From positions 20,372,039 through 20,436,038 of the forward strand of contig OX419342.1 of NCBI GenBank assembly GCA_948470475.1: a stretch of DNA of 64,000 bases, written 5' to 3'. The DNA comes from Galaxea fascicularis. Taxonomy: Eukaryota > Cnidaria > Anthozoa > Scleractinia > Euphylliidae. This document shows, piece by piece, positions 27,301-38,577 of the stretch (positions are counted from its first letter, which is position 1; the number at the start of each line of letters is the position of its first letter). The position numbers were made by a program, and so were the translations under genes. Below the pieces are notes generated by a model. That model had not been told where the DNA came from. It worked only from the letters and a program-made list of their open reading frames with translations, and made no database searches.

Positions 27301-27975
27301 ATCCAACAAGCGTTTTCAATATACTTCCAGTTGTAATAACTCTGGTGGAATGTTGATGTATTTACGTCTAGTGTTTGGAACATTTCTAGAGATGGTTGGT
27401 AAATTTACACCTTCACATAACCAAAAACTTTTTTAGTTTGTGTGCACTTATAGACATGTAGTTCAAAACTTTCATTTGAATGATTCAGTTGGTCATCATT
27501 TTTTTAAAAACACAATTGCTAAGAATAATTCTTTTTGCTTTGGCTCTTTCACCCATTTCATGTCATTTAATATAGGAGACTTGTTCCTATGTATTTTGTC
27601 ATCAATGTGTTTTTCTCCAACAGGCTACTTCATTTGGTTTTAAAGAGCACAGTAGATATTCTGTGGGAACTAACTTGTTATTTTAAACTGTGTTACAACT
27701 CAACCATTGCAATTACGTGAAACAGCCAAAGCATTGTTTCTATAACTAGTAGTTTGTTGGCATGGAAACTTAAATATTTATCTACTTAAGTATATTTATA
27801 CAGATATTTTGTATATATGTATTTTATAACTACAGAAGAGAGTTGGAAATTATCTGAGAGTTTGAAACTTAGAAGAGTATTTATTCGGTCGAAGACATGT
27901 ATGTTGGTCTCACAACAATGTAGTTTGGCAAGTGTGTTTTTGTTTGCCTATCAAACAATAAAAGTGTTTTACAAT
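21310..27975 (+). CDS. Five-coding-exon gene, 260-residue protein of unknown function
   Basis: Coding exons are 21672-21740, 21884-21956, 22060-22517, 24240-24302 and 25272-25391 (stop). All borders are GT-AG and phases match (0, 1, 0, 0). A probable 5' UTR exon ends at 21380 (donor GTAAGC) and joins 21571 (acceptor CTTCGTGCAG). An in-frame TGA lies upstream of the chosen ATG. The protein starts MLKFLALKFKN, then has an acidic Glu/Asp stretch (about residues 28-45), a Ser-rich SSSSDDE block, a basic HSRKKHRFVF segment followed by ARPSLNFEKM, and ends PVEEPGFAY. No enzyme domain, signal peptide or membrane segment is visible. The RPSLNFEKM segment vaguely recalls FAM53-family proteins, but that is from memory and weak. 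The body is probably intrinsically disordered and nuclear (inference). Outer coordinates include UTRs and are approximate. Confidence 0.7.
21352..21592 (+). promoter_or_regulatory. Candidate upstream ORF in the spliced leader of the 260-residue gene
   Basis: An ATG at 21352 lies 29 bases before the donor at 21381. If the 5' exon is spliced to 21571, the frame continues for 16 codons and ends at a TGA before the main ATG at 21672. This would be a classic short uORF. It depends on the inferred 5' UTR splice and has no other support. Confidence 0.35.
25392..27962 (+). other. Probable 3' UTR and polyadenylation signal (AATAAA at 27957)
   Basis: After the stop at 25389-25391 there is about 2.6 kb with no further coding exon, then a well-formed AATAAA at 27957-27962 followed by a GT/T-rich stretch. 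Short open frames inside it on both strands, including one of 138 codons, lack splice sites and recognised domains. The simplest reading is one long 3' UTR; an earlier unseen poly(A) site is possible. Confidence 0.45.
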
Positions 27976-29016
27976 AATGGTCTGTCGTAGTTTTGTCTTT
28001 TTAAGTTATTTATCCATCAGTTCTTCAATGGCACACAATGTCATCAATTTTAATAGGATAATTGTGACTAATATCCACAATTACCTACAAAGAGATGCCT
28101 CATTTTACAGCGTACAAACCTATTTCTGTTCCATTTTCTTCATTTTTATGGGAATTTATGGTCTTTGTCAAGATGTCTTTGTCTTTGGTCAATGACTGAC
28201 CTTGCAAAACCTTTTAAACCCAAGAGTCATCAGCATCAAATTTCTCCTTGTGGTACCAACACTTTATAAAACAGAGTGGTCACAAGAATTAAGAATTACA
28301 AGATGAGTTTGCTTGATATTTTAACTATCTCTCCCTGCAGCTTCTATGGGAAATGTGCTGGGGTAACAAATCAGAATTTAAATTTTGATTTTAGGAGCCT
28401 GTTTCTGCCTTTTCAGGTCTGTTAGTTGGCCGATCTCCCCATTCATGAGCCACAGACAAATGAAAGCCTCATGAAGACATGGAAAAACAGTTTGAGCATT
28501 AAATTTTATTTTGTATGATTCAGAAATGCATTACTTTACTTCAGTTTTTTAAATAAAATTTTATGTAACTGTTCTGAAAGAGATACCCTTTCAGCTCAAG
28601 TATAAAAATGTAATATACTGGTACATATTTTGAAGACATTTTACGGGGCATGTAGCAGCTCTCGTTAGGTCTCACGAGATTGCCTTGCAACCCTTCAGGT
28701 GAACAAAAGAACAAACAAACAATGGACCCTATCCCTAAAACAATAGAGGTGCTACACTATGCCTGCCAATGAAATTTAGAGCCTTACGAGAGCTGATACA
28801 GTACCCCATTTTACAGCAACCTTCATGTTAAGAAAAAAAAAACATTCAAGTTCTTTACTTGATCTAAGTCTTAACTTTCTAGATTTCTGACACACTCTTT
28901 GAAAAGGCAGTTTTTCTTTCAATGAACCAAACACTAATGTGATCTTTGAAGTCTTTTCTAAAATGATGACAAAGACCTACTTTTTTTTGCAACATCCAGG
29001 TTTGTAGCATGCAATA
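27966..29016. other. Intergenic spacer between convergent genes
   Basis: About 1 kb between the 3' ends of the 260-residue gene (plus) and the ZC2HC1C-like gene (minus). A second plus-strand AATAAA lies near 28550 and might serve as an alternative end for the upstream gene. No gene or repeat is supported. Confidence 0.4.
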
Positions 29017-29022
29017 TTTATT
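29017..29022 (-). terminator. Polyadenylation signal of the ZC2HC1C-like gene
   Basis: Minus-strand AATAAA about 120 bases past the stop codon at 29144-29146. It is the first such hexamer downstream, giving a short, plausible 3' UTR. Confidence 0.6.
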
Positions 29023-29143
29023 ATTGCAACCTTGGCAGTGGGCCAGCGTTACAGTGTGAAATGGGAATTAAGAACACTTTTGGCAAACCAACTGTTGTGA
29101 ATAAAATTAAAGCCATTGTTAATTGTTTTGTATTCAATGAGGT

Positions 29144-32100
29144 TCATCTTCTCTTTTTAAGACGGGAAGGTTTAGCTTTAATATCCTTGCATTTTGGTAT
29201 ATGTCTTTCTGCAGTAGCAGGGTTGAATTTCCTCTCACAATGTGGACACTGCACGTAATCAGGGTTTTCTGCTGGTGGCGGTGGCTCATCACTCAAACCC
29301 TTGGCATAACGGATGGCCTTTATAAAGTTCTCATGCTGTGCCCTCCAGTCAGCCTTAGGCTGAAAATAAAAGCAGATAAGTAGATACGTAAGCAAGAAGT
29401 TGTCTAGTCATTGGTCTTCCAATCAAACAGACCACAACATTTAGATGGTATTCTCTGATGTTACTCTGTACTCTGGAGTAAGGTCAGGTGAACACAACCA
29501 AAGAAGAGAAATATTCTGGATGGGGCAGAAGAGATTTCATCTTGCAGTTTGAGCAAGGTCAGGAAGTTTGTAGAATGGTTGACAAGTCCATTTTAAAGAA
29601 AGATTTTTCTTTGAGTGCTGATGAAAAAGCAAAACTGAGGCACCAGTGCCTCTTAAAATGTCATGACAAGTCACTGAGATCAGGAAGTGTGGGGCAGAAG
29701 GGAGCTGTACTCTTTGATTCACAAGCTGGTGACTGTGGCTTACCCAAGCCTATAGGGAGGGGGGTGCAATGTGCACCCCCCCCCCCCCTTATGGGCTGCA
29801 GAGGTCTGCCTCCAGGGTCTACCCATTATGGATCGGTGGCTCAAACAATTCAAAAACCATACTAGCTGGTGTAGGTTGAAAGTGAAGTTCCAATCAAGTG
29901 GTCCATCCGATGAACAGTCACTAACATTTACCAAAAACTTAAACTTATTGGAATTTGGAAAGAGCAATTTTGTGTGGCTCTGAAGAGAGACACCCCTACC
30001 AACTCACACTGGAGGTGCCCAAATGGTCAGCTGATGGGGGTCCACCACACCCTCCCATTCAAAACCTGGCTATAGGCCTGTTACCTGTGATGTGCTTTTC
30101 TTTGTGGGTTTACAAAATTAATACACATAAACAAAACCAAACCCACCCTTTTCTCTGGTTCTTCTAGATATTTTCCACTCCGTATGTACTTCTCATGGTC
30201 AGTACCCTTACTGCGGTGCATTCTGGTATCAAAGACCTTTCGCTTAGAGTTTGCAGTTTTTGTGCAAACTTTTTCATGCCTGGCCAGTCTATCTGAGGCA
30301 AACTTGCGACCACAAATGGAGCATGGTGAGATGTCCACAACAACTTCACTCATGCCCTCAGTTTGTTCAGCATAAAAATTACTGTTAGCGTTGCCATGAA
30401 CGCTCTCACTTTCAGAAGGATCTTCCTGTTTTTGTGTTGGTGGAGTTTCTTCCCTCGCAGGTTTTTGAACATGAGCTTTTGCTGCCCTTTTTGAGACTGT
30501 TTTCTTTGTTTGTGTTAAGTCTTTTGTGGGTTCTGGAGGCAAGAGTGAATCCTCTAGACTATGTTTTTCTACCAACCATTTTTTATCCTCCTCGTTTTGC
30601 CTGTGTTCTTGTTCCTCCAATTCTTTTCTCTGCTGTTGCAAGCTTTCAAGTCGTAATTGTTCTTCTTGGATCTTTTGAAGGAGGTCTCTTTCTCTTTGAG
30701 AAAGGGACACTTCGGACTTCTCTGACTGTTGTTTATGTCTCACCAGCCGCTGCTCCCTCTCCTTGTCCTGATCCATCTGCCATTTTTGGAAGTCTGTCAA
30801 CTTTGTATCATCTTTTTGCTGAGTTAAAATATTTAATCTCTGTTTGCTAAGTTGTTTTTGCTTGAGGGCCTTTGCCTTCAGTCTGCTTAAATTAGGAGGT
30901 GCACTGCTGTGATCAGTAAGGGTGCTCTGAGCATCTTCTAAATCACTCACAGATTCTTCACCACTTGGGGGTGGCACAGGAGCTTTTGATTGTTTTGTGA
31001 TTGCTTTTCTTTGAATAGGAGGCATGGGCATAGATGGACCAGAATATTCTAAATCTTCAACATTGTCTTGCGTTAAAAAAGAATGTGTCTCATATCTTTT
31101 ATTAGGTGTTGGCGGTTTTCTTCTCCTGACATCAGATCCTCCTTTGGTCACTGGAGGAAGAGGATCTTGTTTGTCAATACCCTTGGTTCTTTTTCGTGCA
31201 TGCACACCAGTTTGCTGTGGTTTGGTTCTCACAGTGTGCTTAACAGGCAGAGGTTTTTGTGGAATTTGAGGTTCTTGCATTAAAACAGTTCTTTTGCCAG
31301 CTGACCGTTGCTCACTTTGTAACTGGCCTTGCAAGCTCAAATTTTGTTTTTGTGCTTTAACTCTTTTAAAATGTGATTCAATGGGTGGCAGCAACTCTGG
31401 ATTCTTTTGTCCACTTTGTGTTGCTTCGAGTGCATGCCTCTCTGTGAAGAATTCTCGCACAATTCCTCTTCTGTCACTGGGATTTTGTTTCATACCATTT
31501 TCTTGTTGAATCGTTCTTAACTTATTGATCTTCTCGTCACGTTCAATTTGAAGTTTTTTGTTGAAATCATTTCGGAGCAGTTCTAGCCGAGATAACCTCT
31601 TTTTCGGTGCACTTCTATGACTCATGTTGTAATTGACTTGTGAACGTTTTGCAGGAACAGCAGTCATTGTATCAGCAACTTGAGATGAAATCTCCACACT
31701 GGTGCTGTATCTTTGAAAAGAACGGGATGGAGATGTATCATAAAGGGCTTGAGCCATTGAATGTCCTCGGTACTCTGTTGTAAATTAAACATGATAATCA
31801 TAAATTTCAAGTGTTTTCAAAATTAAACATTCTTCAGACAATCAGTTCCAACTCAACTTTAAGAAAAAAAATAACATTCAAGGTGAACAAATCTGGACTA
31901 GCTGCCTTACGAATGGATGCTGCCTTCAGCTAAGAAGAAAGCTAAGATAAGACTATTTGCATGTATCTAAACACCCTGTATAATATTGATATCTGAAAGA
32001 TTAGATTTCTGAGAAATGTAATGTAAGATCTATGTGAATTACTATTTTGGATGAGCAGGAAAATTATATAAAAATGACAGAAAGACTGTCTTTTGTATTG

Positions 32101-33079
32101 ATCTTAAATGCTACATGTCGATAATTACACTCATGAAGAGCACTTTATTAGGATTCTGTTCAGTAATTTATTACGTTTCATTTCAGTTGACAAAATCATT
32201 CATGCTCTGACTTTACCTTGTGATCTTTAGCCCACATGCTTTGATCGACTAAAAAGTTCCCCGATGGGTACCATTGTGATGAAAAATATATTTACTTAAC
32301 GCAAAACCTATCTCACTTTCTTGTTGTCAGGTAAACACCACTGGGTAGATACACCAACTCAGAACAATCACACTTGAGAACATTTGCGATTTGGTAATTG
32401 TTTTCAAATGAAATAGTCTTTTCCTTTTCGAGGCTCGATATATAAAATTAATAAGACCAGTATAAACCAAACGGTTAATTGATTTTGTATTTTTTATACA
32501 AACATACTGAAGAAAGTTTGCAGAAAGTAATGAAAAGGTTTAGTCATGTCCAACACTACGTGCTTCATTACCATTTGTGATTTCAAAGAGCACTGTTTTG
32601 GGTCATTGGGTACTTAGCTATACATTCTGATTTTACTGGCTAAGGTGTTTGTGTAAAAGAGAGAAAGTCTCAGAGAAAAGTCAGTAGATAGAGTACAACA
32701 AGGAAACAGTGAAATAATATAAGCCTTCATGAAGAACATAACATTACAATGAAATTAACCTAAGGCTCAAAAATATCGTTTACGGTTTAATCTCCGGTCA
32801 CGAAACACAATGTATAATATCATAGTAAGCTTAAAATACGTTCGGCCGAAGTGTGGAATCTTTACGACCAGTTGTGAAAAACATAAAACATTTTTTGATT
32901 TACTTTTTAAAGAGTTAATTTTGTAACTTGAAGACGTTTTAAGTGTGCTTTTGTACGAAAAGATGCGACGTTGATTGCTGGAAAACTTCACGCACGAAAT
33001 CAAAATTGTAACGCTTTAAAACATTTTAAAAATCAGCCAAACGAGAAAAAACTGTATTTATCCCCTCGTATCGCTTACC
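29144..33079 (-). CDS. ZC2HC1C: ZC2HC1C-like protein with two C2HC zinc fingers
   Basis: Coding exons are 31757-30147 and 29359-29144, joined in phase 0 (donor GTGGGT, acceptor ending TTTTCAG). They encode 608 residues. The N-terminal ~475 residues are Lys/Arg/Gln-rich, with coiled-coil-like stretches near 55-85 and 320-400. Zinc finger 1 uses C479, C482, H494, C498; finger 2 uses C575, C578, H590, C594, with the family's DWRAQHENFI and DYVQCPHCERKF wording between and around them. The order matches the ZC2HC1 (FAM164) family. The long N-terminus and C-terminal fingers fit paralogue C better than the short A and B. A 5' UTR intron is likely (acceptor at 31775-31776; possible leader exon with donor at 33078). 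The molecular role of the family is poorly known. Confidence 0.85.
29360..30146 (-). other. Intron of the ZC2HC1C-like gene
   Basis: The 787-bp intron lies between the two zinc-finger exons. It holds an open frame on the plus strand (29488-29865) with no recognised domain and a poly-C run near 29777-29790. Neither is considered functional. Confidence 0.6.
31775..33078 (-). other. Probable 5' UTR intron of the ZC2HC1C-like gene
   Basis: The coding exon is preceded on the minus strand by TTTACAACAG, a good acceptor 17 bases before the ATG. A strong donor, CTGAG followed by GTAAGC, occurs at 33079/33078 in the region where the promoter should be. No coding sequence is visible between them. The intron is inferred from splice signals only. 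Confidence 0.45.
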
Positions 33080-33311
33080 TCAGGCGCATAAGCCGTTTTC
33101 TATTTCTGTGGTTTGGAAGAAGTGATTCAGTCTTGGCAAGATTTGTAACAAGAAAAGTACACTATTGTGCTGTTCTTTTTGAATTATTTTGCATGTGATT
33201 GGCGTTGCTATGTAAATACAGTCGTTGCTAGTATATACAACCTCGTGTTCGTTCGTTTCTAAGCAACATTCCACTTTTGAACCCAGTCTTCTATTATCAC
33301 AACCATTCAAG
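33080..33311. promoter_or_regulatory. Putative bidirectional promoter (ZC2HC1C-like / CINP-like)
   Basis: About 230 bp separate the proposed leader donor of the minus-strand zinc-finger gene from the ATG of the plus-strand CINP-like exon. Both leaders must start within or close to this interval, which implies a head-to-head promoter. No TATA box can be assigned. The claim is from layout only. Confidence 0.4.
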
Positions 33312-33560
33312 ATGGCTTCTATTTCGCTTAAAAAGTCAAATTCTTCGAAAACGCTGAAAACACCGTCTAAAAAAGAAGCTAGAGGACCGTCGACGTCGCC
33401 GAAATCTTCCCCTAACAGAAATTTGTCAGATATTGCTAAACGGGTGAGAGAATGCTGTGCGAATTGGCACGAGAACATCCATAGATGGTCAAAATTAAAT
33501 GAACTTAGAATATCACAGGCAGCCCAATCGTGGTGTGTGACATCAAATGTGGATATATAG
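33312..33560 (+). CDS. CINP-like N-terminal exon or truncated copy
   Basis: An ATG in good context (TTCAAGATGGCT) opens an 82-codon frame. After a Ser/Lys/Pro-rich leader, residues about 38-65 read NLSDIAKRVRECCANWHENI followed by HRWSKLNE. This resembles the conserved N-terminal helix of CINP, the CDK2-interacting protein, where a WH..I.KWE.LN pattern is typical (from memory). CINP is about 210 residues, so most of the protein is missing. No downstream CINP exon was found, and the frame closes just before a Mutator-like transposase remnant. It may be exon 1 of a gene whose later exons lie beyond the window or were lost, or a broken copy. The weak donor-like GTGTGTG near 33535 is unconvincing. 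Confidence 0.45.
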   Translation: MASISLKKSNSSKTLKTPSKKEARGPSTSPKSSPNRNLSDIAKRVRECCANWHENIHRWSKLNELRISQAAQSWCVTSNVDI

Positions 33561-33599
33561 AAAAATTGACCGTTAAAATCCTAGAATTCCAACGAACCG

Positions 33600-34260
33600 A
33601 GTAGCGGAAAGGCCATCAGACAGAACATACACAACATAGGGCCATGCAAAATGCAGTGATGGCAATCTAGCATCCCAGTAAATCTACAGACGAAAATCCA
33701 GATCACGATTTATGCCCACAAGGTGGAAACTCTTGGTGTGGTTTTCAAAGAGACGTTGCCAAGGGGACACTAGATTATGTCCACAAAGAGCCCATACCAG
33801 AGGCTGTGGCGAATGCTATTCTTCCAACATTTGAGGCTCTTAGTGAGGAGAGCCTTCTCTCGAAATGTATGCATGGTGGAACTCAGAACCAAAATGAGAC
33901 AATAAAATATTGGTCTGATTTGACAGCGTGCCACCAAAGAAACACACTCAAGCCTGCCCACAGTTGAAATTGCAACCTATTTAGGAGTAGTGTCTCATTT
34001 TAATGATGGCTCAAAGTCTCTAATTGTTGTGTTAAAACAGCTTGGAATTGTGCCTGGTATCCACTGTTAGTGAAGCTGTGCAAAACTGGACAATGACAGA
34101 ATTCGTCATTCACTGAGAAAGAGTGGGGAAACTGCCAAAAAAAACGATGCAAACAACTTCAAAAGTGGAAGAAGGGATATATAGACACCTTACAAGCAAA
34201 CGAGGAACCCTCCTATGAGGCTGGGGCCTTTTGAAAACTGTGAAAACATTCAAACTCCAG
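33600..34260 (+). pseudogene. Decayed Mutator-like (MULE) transposase C-terminal fragment
   Basis: Plus-strand translation across frame breaks shows, in order: MQNAVMAI then HPSKSTDENPDHDLCP, WCGFQRDVAKGT, IPEAVANAILPTFEALSEE and LLSKCMHGGTQNQNETIKYW (33640-33910). After stops come VSHFNDGSKSLIVVLKQLGI, PGIHC, and RIRHSLRKSGETAKK (33985-34140). This is the C-terminal half of a widespread animal transposase family with a Mutator-type domain. A Kolobok-type assignment was also considered and cannot be excluded. Several stops and shifts show that it is dead. No terminal inverted repeats were found. Confidence 0.7.
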
Positions 34261-35377
34261 TGGTAATCAAGTGTATTAACTTAAACTCTTATTTTCTCAA
34301 ATATGCAAATTTTCATGTTTTTCAACACTAGGAACACTTTTTGGAAAACGTATTCATGCAAATGTTGTGAAATTTTCAGAGAATCTTTATGAGAGTTGTA
34401 GTTGTGAAATGAGCCATTTTTGTGTTGATCTGAGCATTACTTCAGGAGTTATTAGCAGTTGAGTGTGGACAGACCAAGGTAAATTTTCCATGTTTGAGCA
34501 GCGAGTGATAACTTTGAGCTCATTCAAGGTTACAGCATGAAAGTGGTTCATTTCACAGACTACAATACTATAAACAAGCTTGCAAAATTTGAACGTTGTG
34601 TTGTATTTCTTACTTGAGATATTTAGTTCCCAAAATACCTTATGTTGAAAGGATCGGAAGTGGGTGAGGCCACATTTGTGGGCGTGGCTTCCCAGGAATT
34701 TAAAGAATTCACCTTAAACTTAAGCATTGTAAATTTCAAAGGATACAGTAACTAGATTTGTTATTCAAATGGACCATTAAGAATATTGCTGACCATCAAT
34801 ACATAACAAAAATGGCCATTTTCAGCCTATCGAGCCACCTTAAATGATTCTATCCCTGAAACAATTGAGCTTTGTGCCATATGGGATCAATGAAATAAGA
34901 GGTTTGAAAGAGCTTTGCGACTCCTGTAAGCTTAAATGATGACTTTTGCATTGTTTGATGGTTATAGATACCATATGCTTGGGGAAACTGCGGTGGATGA
35001 ACAAGACACTACATTTATGCTTCAGGAAGAAGGCCTTCTGAAGAATTTATAGTTCTCTGGTAGGGGCTGTTGTTTCTTTTATTAACTTACAGTATTTTTG
35101 GAAAGATTTTCACACAGCGCCATTCATTATAGCCTGTGATCAGGCATTTTTTGTGTTCTCAGTGAATGGGAAATGAATACAAAGAACAAGGGAAGGACGC
35201 CTGATCGCAGGTTACATTCATTATTAAAATTACATGCATCACTGTCATACTAACCTGTTCAAAAAACGAGTAGAGTTTAAGTCACAAAATGCACACATAA
35301 TTAGGGACTGTGTGGAAATCTTGCCATAATTTCACTTGCAAGGCAGGGGTAGATTTGTGAAAAGTTTGAATCACACA
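34261..35377. other. Gene-free region with one isolated exon-like frame
   Basis: Mostly non-coding. Near 34969-35052 a plus-strand TTATAG acceptor precedes a 27-codon frame (YHMLGETAVDEQDTTFML, ending LLKNL and stop) with coding-like composition but no partner exon. Repeat-derived sequence is likely around 34620-34730. Confidence 0.3.
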
Positions 35378-36111
35378 TTAATCGCGGGACAGTAAATCAA
35401 ACATTTGGAAATCAAACTCAATCGAACTAAATCAACCTCAGTCTGGATTGAGTTTGGCAATCAAACAAAATTGGACATGGAACTTTATGTGAATTCAATT
35501 TCCATACTGGTCAAATTGATTTGGGAACGAACAAATCAAACCCAAATGAACTCAATCCATTAGATTGTGTTAGATTGAGTTCAGCAAGCAAAGTCAATTG
35601 AACACAATCTGATGGATTGCATCTGATTGTGTTCAGTGAATAAATTTGCTTTAACAAAGGCCATACTGTATATTATGTTATGTGGTTTGACCATGCACCT
35701 GCATGATTACTGTATCTAAGCGCTGGTAAACCTACATACATACACTGTAGCAAACCCATTGAAAACAAGTTTTTCTAGTCCTTTGTTTACTGATTATTCA
35801 ATAACAAAAATAAACTGTCCATGGCAGTAAAAACAAATTCTAGAGACATCTCCTCTAAAATCCCACTACAAAGGTCCTCACTTACCAAGTAATCAAAGCA
35901 TTTGCAGGCCACACAGACACAACTAGTTCTCATTGAAGGTGACCTAATTTTTCTGCACTTATGCAACTTGAAAGGTGAAACGACCAATGCATTCAACAAA
36001 ACTGTGCTTTAATGCTCCGAACTAACCAAAGTACATGTGCTACTTGCGAATACATAGTGCATGCTCAGAGTGGAATGGACTGGCTACAATAAAAGGCACG
36101 GTCTTTCTCAC

Positions 36112-36223
36112 CTGTTTTCTTTAATACTTTGAATTCTTCACCCTCCAGTGTGTCAAAGCAGCCCTCTTGGTTGCCTTTCACTACGTATTTAAAACTAACC
36201 ACCCACAGTGCATCTGAAGCCAT
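36112..36223 (-). other. Exon-like reading frame with donor inside the TTAA element
   Basis: From an ATG at 36223 the minus strand encodes MASDALWVVSFKYVVKGNQE and then GCFDTLEGEEFKVLKKTG, ending at a consensus donor (CAG followed by GTGAGA at 36112/36111). Codon use looks coding. No second exon was identified and no domain is recognised. It may be a captured host first exon or a remnant of the element's own gene. Confidence 0.3.
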
Positions 36224-36390
36224 TTCTGTGGGATTTCACATGTTACACTGAGGTAACTTGAACCTCCAAAAACTTGCTGTTGATTTTCAACACCAGTTTT
36301 ACAAAAATCAAGAGTTCAGAAATTCAGTTTCAGTTTTATTTATTTAATCAGGAGATTTCACTTTACGTAATGACACACTACCCACAATTA

Positions 36391-36405
36391 TTAGTATCAC
36401 CTAAC

Positions 36406-36443
<38 letters not shown>

Positions 36444-36589
36444 GCTACTCAAGGACTATTACTAATAGTCCTCCAGTAGCAATTGAGTGTGATGCTTTCT
36501 TTCATTTTATTCCCAAATAAATATTTCTTCAACTTGAATTTGCTAACTTTATTATTACCTTTTCTGTCCAACTAGTTGGGTGATACTAA
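36391..36589. repeat. 199-bp MITE nested in the TTAA element
   Basis: The left end TTAGTATCACCTAACTAGTG and the right end in reverse complement TTAGTATCACCCAACTAGTT form about 20 bp of terminal inverted repeat. The body is AT-rich and non-coding. Confidence 0.7.
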
Positions 36590-36975
36590 AACAATATTAG
36601 ACCCTTCGCACTCAAGGGCTACGGGTCTAATTGTTAAATAGCAGAGCTAATCTTGGCGGGTAGTGTGGGGACGCGAAAACATATGAAATTCAGCTTATCA
36701 AAACAAAAGTTTAACAAATATACAAGAAATCAGAAATTAAATATTAAATCAATATTTAAAGTACACACGACAGTATAAGATAAAAATGCAGATACACATG
36801 ACACATGAAATAGAATGTTTCATTGAGTTCGATTGTCAAGTTGTTTTTGTGTGAGCTCGAATGATTGCTGAACTCAATCGAACTCATTCCATGCAATGGA
36901 TTGAGTTTGATTTGGTTCAAATGAGTTCGATTGAAATTGAGTTCAACTGGGTTTGATTTACTATCTTGTGATTAA

Positions 36976-38107
36976 TAAATTCTTGATTTTTTTTGCGGTA
37001 GCTTGTGTAAAGATCACTCTGTGTTGTAGGTATTTGTAAAGTGCTGTAATGTATGTAATTTTTGTTTAGTCAAATAGTTTCTTTTATTGTATGTGATGTC
37101 TTTTTTTTTGGTAATCTTATTATTGTGTGTCACCTAATTTTGCAATATCAATAAAAAAGAAAAAAAATTATTGTTTTTGTTAGATGTTATTTCATTCCGT
37201 TATACTGTCAAACCTCCCATAAGCAGACAACGGCTGAGCTGTAACTTGGTGTTGGCTTACAGGAGGTATCTGCTTACAGGAGGTTGAAAAAGAGAAAACA
37301 CCATGGGTGGTAGCTGGGTGTGTCAGTGATGGCTTCTGAATCAAATTTCTGGCTTTAGTGGACTTCTAATATTTAAGTAAACATTTATTCTCTAATTAAA
37401 AATGTACAGTTATCTATCATAAAATCATTAAATAAAAATGAACATGAAAATTGAAACTTTTTATATCTAAAATGCACAAAAACATCACTGGTGCTCTTCA
37501 AATGGATCATTGTGGTCTTCTGTGACTTTCAATGCATTTGCCCTGGGACCAAGACTTTTTAAATGCAGTTAGGTTTTCGCAAGGAAGTGAAGCAATGGAG
37601 AGGTTTTTTAAAACAACGGAAACCTCACGTGAGCTTGAGTTTCAGGAGCACTGTCTGCTGAAGAGAGGTTATTTTTACACGTTGCAGCTTCAAAAATGCA
37701 TCTGCTTTTGCTTCTGGGAGGTTATGAATGTAGAGTTTCAGTGCAGAAATCACTGGGACTGCAACTTTATGTCTGCACATTATCATGCTATTGTACTATC
37801 ACTTTAGAAAGCTTAAAAGTGCCAGTGCATCAGTGGAAACCTGAAACTAATGGTCTAGTTTTGCTGCCAAAGACTGTAGTCACTGTTGTACTGCAACTGG
37901 GGGTATGGCGTATACCCCCAGTCATACAAACGTCTGTAAATTTTTCGTTTTTCAACTTACATTTTCTGATATAACACCTGATATGTTGAAACTTTGCAGG
38001 GTTACTAAAGTAAAGGTGCTCTTTCTAGTCTTGGTATACGCTTTTAATTTTAACTTATTTAAAGTTTCGGCCACCATTTTGGAGAAGGGTCTATTTCACC
38101 CTATGCA
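36976..38107. other. Gene-free region before the split LINE
   Basis: Contains a CAAACCTCCCATAAGCAGACA/AGGAGGTATCTGCTTACAGG inverted word pair (37209-37285), likely one end of a repeat, and a short palindrome CTGGGGGTATGGCGTATACC around 37898-37922. No gene is supported. Confidence 0.35.
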
Positions 38108-38577
38108 TTGTGGAAGACAAAGGGTCAAACCACACCTCAAAGAATAGTAAGGAATAATAAGACCTACACTGGTAATAATGACATCGCCGATCAGTTTAAT
38201 AAACATTTTGTTAATGTTGGTAGCAGCTTAGCCAGCAAAATTGAAAGTAACCAGGAAAACCCTACACAATATATCTTGTCATCTCCAGCTAATAGTTTTG
38301 TTATGTCCACTGTTACAGAAACCCAGGTTCTAAATTTGTTTATGACATTAGATAAGAGCAAATCATCAATCGATATACCGAACAATTCTAATAATTATCA
38401 GCACCTTTTACCAAAATTTATAATCAATCAATCCAGACTGGAGTTGTACCAAATATTTTGAGAGTTTCTCAAGTCACTCCAGTTTATAAAAGTGGTGATG
38501 TAACTAACCCAGGAAACTACAGGCCCATTTCAATTCTATCACCCCTCTGCAAGATACTTGAAAAATTAGTTTATAAC
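38108..38577 (+). pseudogene. LINE ORF2, segment 1 (linker to start of RT)
   Basis: Plus-strand translation reads NNKTYTGNNDIADQFNKHFV and VGSSLASKIE, then SSIDIPN. After a break it continues ILRVSQVTPVYKSGDV, NPGNYRPISILSPLCKILEK and LVYN, the classic entry to a non-LTR reverse transcriptase. The frame stops abruptly at 38577, where the inverted-repeat element at 38578 begins. The continuation is found at 42062. No endonuclease domain precedes it, so the copy was already 5' truncated. Confidence 0.85.

Larger units (their letters stand above)
35382..36971. mobile_element. 1.59-kb TTAA-flanked non-autonomous DNA transposon
   Basis: The ends are inverted repeats (TCGCGGGACAGTAAATC against TCACAAGATAGTAAATC) flanked by TTAA at 35378-35381 and 36972-36975. 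Both subterminal regions are dense in words of the type TCAAACTCAATCGAACTCA, inverted between the two sides. TTAA duplication is the hallmark of piggyBac and Kolobok elements, so one of these superfamilies is likely. No transposase is encoded. The interior carries a 199-bp MITE (36391-36589) and an exon-like minus-strand frame (36223-36112). Confidence 0.7.

Noticed and set aside
29488..29865. 125-codon plus-strand frame inside the ZC2HC1C-like intron
   Set aside because: It ends in low-complexity C-runs, has no domain, and lies in an intron of a well-supported gene on the other strand.
33080..33478. 132-codon minus-strand frame opposite the CINP-like exon
   Set aside because: It is a shadow of the plus-strand coding frame plus promoter sequence, with no independent signal.
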